DNA of 64,000 nucleotides from CAIQJJ01 sp049325275 (GTDB taxonomy: Bacteria; Chloroflexota; Anaerolineae; Anaerolineales; UBA4823): NCBI GenBank assembly GCA_049325275.1, contig JBMOLU010000001.1, positions 310,001-374,000 on the forward strand, read 5' to 3'. Below are positions 61,101 to 64,000 of the stretch, in pieces. Numbering within the stretch: position 1 is the first letter of the stretch; each line of letters opens with the position of its first letter. Position numbers and translations under genes: made by a program. A model generated the notes under the pieces. That model had not been told where the DNA came from. It did not search any database and worked only from the letters and a program-made list of their open reading frames with translations.

Positions 61101-64000
61101 ATGTGGGCAGCCTGATGGAATTATCCTATCCGGGTGCTGCCTCCACTTCTCTCCCGCCTACCCCTACTCCCACAACCCCACCGCTCTCGCCAACCCCCAC
61201 CTCTTGCGGCTTCGATGGTTGCCTTGGGAGCGCCGTTGAAAAATCATCGATAGAGACACCCACGACAACCCTTCAGTCATCTGAAACGGCGTCTCCTACG
61301 CCATCTGCCACACCGACTTTGACGCCAACAGCAACCCCCACGGCCTGCGGTGAACAATGTGCACCCATGTTGAAGCAAATGCTTCCGATCGAGACAGTGA
61401 TAATCGAGACGGTAGCAGATGAAACGACGGCCATTCCAGTCACGCCAACACTCATGCCAATGGCCACAAACGCGCCGATTCTCGACGATTTCAACCGCCC
61501 CGATGGAGAGATTGGAACAGACTGGTCGGGGGGAACGAAATATTACGCGCTCTCAGAGAAAAGCTTGATGGCGATCGATAGCGGCGAAGAGAATGGAATC
61601 TTGTGGAATCGTTCCCTTTTTGGCGTCGAACAGGAAGCTTTCGTCACCTTGAGTCGGGTCTCCGTTGAAGGTGGGGAACATAGCCTGTTGCTCAAATCGC
61701 AATCCAGCCAGACCTGGCAGGAGGGGGTCATCAAGGTTGCGTATCTTTCCAGCCAACAATGCGTCCAGGTGTGGACCTATGGGGGCAAAGAAGCGAAACG
61801 GGGCTGGGTGCAGCAAGGGATTGCCATCCCGGTCGTGATCAAGGATGGCAGTCAGTTTGGCGCACGTATTCTGGAAAATGGCCAGGTCGAAGTCTATGTC
61901 AACAGCGAGTTGATCGGCAGCGTGGATGTGACCTCCTGGCCCTATTACAGGGACACAGGGTATATTGGCCTGTGGTCTGTTTTCGCCAAAGGTACCCTTA
62001 TCGACGATTTCGGTGGCGGCGAACTTGAGCGCGAGCCGACCCCGCTGCCTACTACCCCCGTTCCTACCACGCCAGCGCCTACTACGCCGGTGCCCACCAC
62101 CCCGCTGCCCGAGAGTTTAATCTTGCGTGGAGCCGTTGCCCGGCAGGCAGATGGCCAGGGCGTCAGTGGGGCCGAGTTATCCCTGTACAAACACGAAGAC
62201 TGTAACGCCAATGGGACGTTGAACGTTACGATCTCGAACGGTGGCATACAACAACCAGATGCATCGTCGAATAGCGTGTCCGCCCCTCCGGGCACGGTAT
62301 CGGCAGGGTTATCCATCTATCACACCGATGGGACTTACGTGCAGTATGTTTCGGTGCTGCTCTCCTACAACCAGTGGTTGGAGCAATATGTTGGTTCGCA
62401 GAGCATCTCCTTGCCGCCCGGCAGCTACCAGGCCTACGCCAAAGCCAGCCCCAGCACGGGGACACGCTACTCGTCGGTTTCATCCTTTGCGATCAACACG
62501 CAGCAAACCACTTCCGCTGCGTATGCCGCCAATGGGTTGGACGAGCCGGCGATCAGCCCGGTGGCGCCCCTGCCCTACAACGGCGGCGTGACCGATACGC
62601 TGCTGGGCAGCGCCACGAGCGGCGCAAACGGCGTCTACGCCGTGCAAGTCCCGGACGTCTCTTACAACGCCGCCTGCGTAAACACCCTGCGCCTGGTGGA
62701 AAACGTGCCGGATGGCGCTTCCGCCGTTTCGGCCAGCGCCCCGGCCCCCGCCACGGTGCTGGACGCTGCCACCATCCAGTATCCACCGGTGGCCTCGGGC
62801 GATTACGCCGACAACAACTTCGTCGTCGCCTTCGAACCCTTGATCTTGCGTGGAACCGTTGTCAGCCAGCAACCAGGCGGCCAGGGCGTTGGCGGGGTGG
62901 AGCTATCCCTATACAAACACGAAGAGTGCGGCCCCGATGTGACCACCACCCTGCTGGGCAGCGCCACGAGCGGCGCAAACGGCGCATACGCCGTGCAAGT
63001 CCCGGCCATTTCTTACGACACCGCCTGCGTGAACACCCTGCGCCTGGTGGAAAACGTACCGGATGGCGTCTCCGCTGTCTCGGCCAGCGCCCCTGCGCCC
63101 GCCACGGTGTTGAACGCTGCCACCATCCAGTATCCGCCGGTTGCCACGGGCGATTACGCCGACAACAACTTCGTCGTTGCCTCCGAACCCTTGACCCTGC
63201 GTGGCACGGTCGCCCGCCAGCAACCAGGCGGCCAGGGCGTCGGTGGGGCAGAGCTATCCCTGTACAAACACGAAGAATGTGGCCCCGATGTGACTACCAC
63301 CCTGCTGGGCAGCGCCACGAGCGGCGCAAACGGCGCCTACGCCGTGCAAGTCCCGGCCGTTTCTTACGACACCGCCTGCGTGAACACCCTGCGCCTGGTA
63401 GAAAGCGTGCCGGATGGCGTCTCCGCCGTCTCGGCCAGCGCCCCATCGCCCGCCACGGTGCTGAACGCCACGACGATTCAATATCCGCCGGTGGCCTCGG
63501 GCGATTACGCCGACAACAACTTCGTCGTCACTTTACCACCCGACCGCAAGGTGTACTACTTCGCTGGCGGCAAGCCGGTCGCCATGCGGGTGCTCCCCGC
63601 CAACGGCTCGGCCGAGACGGTGTACTACCTGGTGGGCGACCACCTCGGCAGCGTTAGCCTGTCGCTGTGCGGCAGCCTGGCCGGCTGCGCCACGGCAGAT
63701 GGAACGGTGGGCTACCAGGGCGTGGTCTCGCGCGCGAGATACAAGCCATTTGGCACACTCCAGACCAACTCGACGGGCAGCTCGCCGACATCCATCGGCT
63801 TCACCGGCCAGCGCCTGGATGACACCGGCCTGATGTACTACGGGGCGCGCTACTACTCACCGACGCTGGGAAGGTTCATCAGCGCGGATAGCATTGTGCC
63901 CGGCGCGGCGGATGGCAGCGGCGGCGCAGCAGCCAGCCTGGGTTACGACAAGAGCGCCCGCCTCACCCCGTTGACCACAGATTTCCACGGATTTACCGGG
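55109..64000 (+). CDS. Giant secreted RHS/YD-repeat protein, C-terminus beyond the window
   Basis: At least 2,964 codons, open to the last base; checks at several positions stay in the same phase. AGGAGA precedes the ATG. A signal peptide (LARLVVLASLLLSQTGWSMG) is followed by an SpvB-like region (~257-310; ATFSYPIEVPPGRNGLTPNVDISYSS, GPLGLGWSFSQIEI), then YD repeats. Set among these are a carbohydrate-binding-like domain (~1009-1154), a lectin-like region (~1294-1478) and a second CBM-like region (~1810-1930). FEYDANGNMMKRTENGLTY leads to the RHS core (YYFAGGKPVAMRV, LVGDHLGSV, RYKPFGTL, GLMYYGARYYSPTLGRFISADSIVPG, ~2812-2935), split by an ~800-residue insert. The variable tip after the core is cut off. 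It is probably a surface or secreted shell protein delivering a C-terminal effector. Confidence 0.88.
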   Translation, partial: MKPRTVCLFERLARLVVLASLLLSQTGWSMGTQAAALPASQDNAALPGLTLPAGTEPPADETIPVTDLEPPLEAFATTDPKELLPDGLQLITPGFDAKSQEQSGLVTESGAALSFLDGQVIVIAEAGTFAEDVQVSLKPISTTIQVDTAITSTVTSKTTWKFELTVTNAKENRPLTHLDHSLQIVMDLRNAEGAIPNGIWSITYPDAEDPSLWHGLPIAVHDPAGLFSARTRQVGVLAVTTEPTQWRYRWNPPVVSTFSGAATFSYPIEVPPGRNGLTPNVDISYSSRGVDGHALSNFDQGPLGLGWSFSQIEISRGDFYVTSNGAKYFQHPDRYSLVLNGESHELKAAPGSDPKLDTVVRYYARNAPQLFVQRIYDPAMPNEGTNGDKIYWIAKTPDGTTYRLGYTWEAETAQWVTGPSHLHALLTTQDHGGGRTGYSGIRWRVDTTTDVFGNQIQYDYARSDESPSCEKYPGSVITTTICTGRSRLTEIRYNYLDRAPNPNTRLAGNYADRVELLSSDSRRVDTINLYHINLATPYRAYEIGLAQMGHNGCLGSSTNTITYIRQRTGASYLPATTMTYALLEHHPSCYKYAYVEGVDNGYGGRTRFSYQHDMRKKRDVYGYSYVVTRAESWDGINPQPSVTDYQYELVCYDQLDGLDSLGGNFPGGSFNCPQREWIDDYSHGSIVGFNKVTAVNYSYTGQVVSKNFTQFHQDRDRSGRPEIVQALDAGGNVLNQTQTTYTVEDYQGTKFTYTSAVVGTVYANGGLDPQGQQHRVEYIYDKQNGVQYGNLTRTVEYNDAGQIYRCTLQGFYPNIGGWIVNKPGYQNVYEGVCDPNTGVRISSTWYSYDGHPAFDTPVGAHGNLTAVRLYTGHPDQFIDTVYSYDDYGNRQSETTFDGYGQRTAYASLNPKTITTTYDPTYHLYPVTVTTHSEPYVTSYQYYGVNDGAHTIGQPVGLLKSVTDANNAETRYLYDIFGRLSKVIRPGDSDNSPALRYDYRDVPTYPNPWLNVPNSGFEADTDWWGWEQSGNNVQTYQYDTSQARSGSRSLKITTTGAANMLNHWISSANVNGWQTGQSYWISAYVKTTSSGQLCLSASYNVTGGESERFCLTASNNWQLVRGKVTLTDATQFTIILRTPQAGTVYVDDVDVQVVTSPLEIGVYTKDAAGSTLWSREVYDGFGRVIQGQSEKNDAQAIVVNSQYDAQGQLIQQTVPVEMTSAAEGRSYLPPDWNALRTRTQYDALGRPVRVVAPDGTAGMTMYNARRTSQVDANGNYRFSVTDEFGRLKRVDETLVRTKDDFDSLDTGRWTLSCPGATPGCQSLDNGTLKSTGTNVPNNYDANFRRSTDHIFTSGFQEQGVKLEFKVDGPNTLAHFALEATGSPYRRFGVVANGNKIYVQYNADGSNWQTPADLINPVEPGVWYVLTLKTSPSGWSYIEVWRKADPSKRGAYLFQMPQGLDYHFRSWINNGNLWMDNYQELAYQNTAYTYDVRNNLRTVTDPLGNVTEMFYNTLGQKRAMHDPDMGNWQYQYDLAGNLIAQIDARQRAINFYYDAFNRLVGKTYASGVDPNTYQRPGIPVYTAETPRYYYDEPGHGASLGKRTRMEDATGSTSWHYDDVRGRMTQEVKTITGVGSFTTGYTYDFMDRVTSITYPTGETVAQAYNAASQLAQLHSVQSGLSYVSGLQYNALGQMRQMTYGNGAVTQYAYYGDGSPAGKPASFRLWNIKTSVNGSDLFNLLYEYDAVGNVEVISDEVTNEYKSYHYDSLNRLTAGTSTAQRYDATGNITSKNLQAYGYNDPAHRHAVTHVGVNPLLLTIRAKGSLAIGAWPRMQVWLNRNLLAEFDVTSEVYSNYTTPVILGTKDELVIAFVNDGGAPGEDRNMWVDRVTIGDDIIEAEDATRVTYDHGNPFDGVDAFPGSETLAWAGGLRFTYGEAAPQFEYDANGNMMKRTENGLTYTQAWDAENRLVSVDAGDQITEFTYDGDGARVLEEKPDGSLTVYVGSLMELSYPGAASTSLPPTPTPTTPPLSPTPTSCGFDGCLGSAVEKSSIETPTTTLQSSETASPTPSATPTLTPTATPTACGEQCAPMLKQMLPIETVIIETVADETTAIPVTPTLMPMATNAPILDDFNRPDGEIGTDWSGGTKYYALSEKSLMAIDSGEENGILWNRSLFGVEQEAFVTLSRVSVEGGEHSLLLKSQSSQTWQEGVIKVAYLSSQQCVQVWTYGGKEAKRGWVQQGIAIPVVIKDGSQFGARILENGQVEVYVNSELIGSVDVTSWPYYRDTGYIGLWSVFAKGTLIDDFGGGELEREPTPLPTTPVPTTPAPTTPVPTTPLPESLILRGAVARQADGQGVSGAELSLYKHEDCNANGTLNVTISNGGIQQPDASSNSVSAPPGTVSAGLSIYHTDGTYVQYVSVLLSYNQWLEQYVGSQSISLPPGSYQAYAKASPSTGTRYSSVSSFAINTQQTTSAAYAANGLDEPAISPVAPLPYNGGVTDTLLGSATSGANGVYAVQVPDVSYNAACVNTLRLVENVPDGASAVSASAPAPATVLDAATIQYPPVASGDYADNNFVVAFEPLILRGTVVSQQPGGQGVGGVELSLYKHEECGPDVTTTLLGSATSGANGAYAVQVPAISYDTACVNTLRLVENVPDGVSAVSASAPAPATVLNAATIQYPPVATGDYADNNFVVASEPLTLRGTVARQQPGGQGVGGAELSLYKHEECGPDVTTTLLGSATSGANGAYAVQVPAVSYDTACVNTLRLVESVPDGVSAVSASAPSPATVLNATTIQYPPVASGDYADNNFVVTLPPDRKVYYFAGGKPVAMRVLPANGSAETVYYLVGDHLGSVSLSLCGSLAGCATADGTVGYQGVVSRARYKPFGTLQTNSTGSSPTSIGFTGQRLDDTGLMYYGARYYSPTLGRFISADSIVPGAADGSGGAAASLGYDKSARLTPLTTDFHGFTG
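62111..63535 (+). repeat. Three tandem B-type repeats within the RHS gene
   Basis: Units start at 62111, 62834 and 63185. Units two and three are 351 bp (117 residues) and nearly identical, each from LRGTVxxQQPGGQGVGG through LSLYKHEEC and SATSGANGAYAVQVPA to SGDYADNNFVV. Unit one is 723 bp because ~124 extra residues interrupt it. The fold suggested is an SdrD B/Cna-B-like beta-sandwich. Confidence 0.8.

Overview
The window is about 64 kb of GC-rich bacterial chromosome. I read it as Chloroflexota (Anaerolineae-like). This is an inference from gene content (ClpC unfoldase, a complete 14-gene nuo operon, several FHA/PP2C/VWA signalling proteins, tandem ArsR-DUF2087 regulators) and from an RHS protein whose core resembles those of that phylum. 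No rRNA or species-specific marker is present.

Layout. 1-9.3 kb (mostly +): the end of a DUF711 protein, two unrecognised genes, the glycogen debranching enzyme glgX, a GNAT acetyltransferase (-), clpC with a strong terminator, a cyclic-nucleotide-binding protein and a small Nfu/NifU-type protein. 9.3-13.6 kb (-): a sugar-nucleotide epimerase, an FHA protein, an SDR oxidoreductase and an AspT/YidE-type transporter. 13.7-18.4 kb (+): sixA, a protein with an XPB/Ssl2-N-like C-terminal region and a PP2C-like membrane protein. 18.4-23.6 kb (-): a PP2C phosphatase overlapping a VWA-FHA protein, then guaA and xpt. 24.0-38.3 kb (-): nuoA-N, all 14 subunits of respiratory complex I in canonical order with their own promoter. 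38.5-42.1 kb (-): rpoD and dnaG, preceded by a possibly structured leader RNA. 42.4-46.4 kb: two ArsR-DUF2087 regulators behind a perfect operator palindrome, then a LacI-type regulator divergent from a URO-D/thioredoxin fusion, with a LacI-type operator between them. 46.5-49.9 kb (-): an ABC-2 exporter operon of NatAB type. 50.0-64 kb: tRNA-Val(GAC), then an accessory region with an IS4-type insertion sequence, a probable group II intron fragment, a STAND ATPase and a very large secreted RHS/YD-repeat protein that runs off the window end.

Two patterns stand out. First, at least seven genes that begin a transcription unit have a TATAAT-like -10 box ending only 6-7 nt before the ATG, so their mRNAs are probably leaderless; genes inside operons instead carry Shine-Dalgarno sequences. 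Second, the RHS protein is interrupted in its conserved core by about 800 residues carrying a proline/threonine linker, a lectin-like domain and three B-type repeats, the first of which has itself received an insertion.

Most of the window is housekeeping (energy conservation, nucleotide metabolism, replication priming, the main sigma factor). The novelty lies in the regulatory architecture, the candidate leader RNA, the LacI/URO-D-thioredoxin pair and the RHS island.
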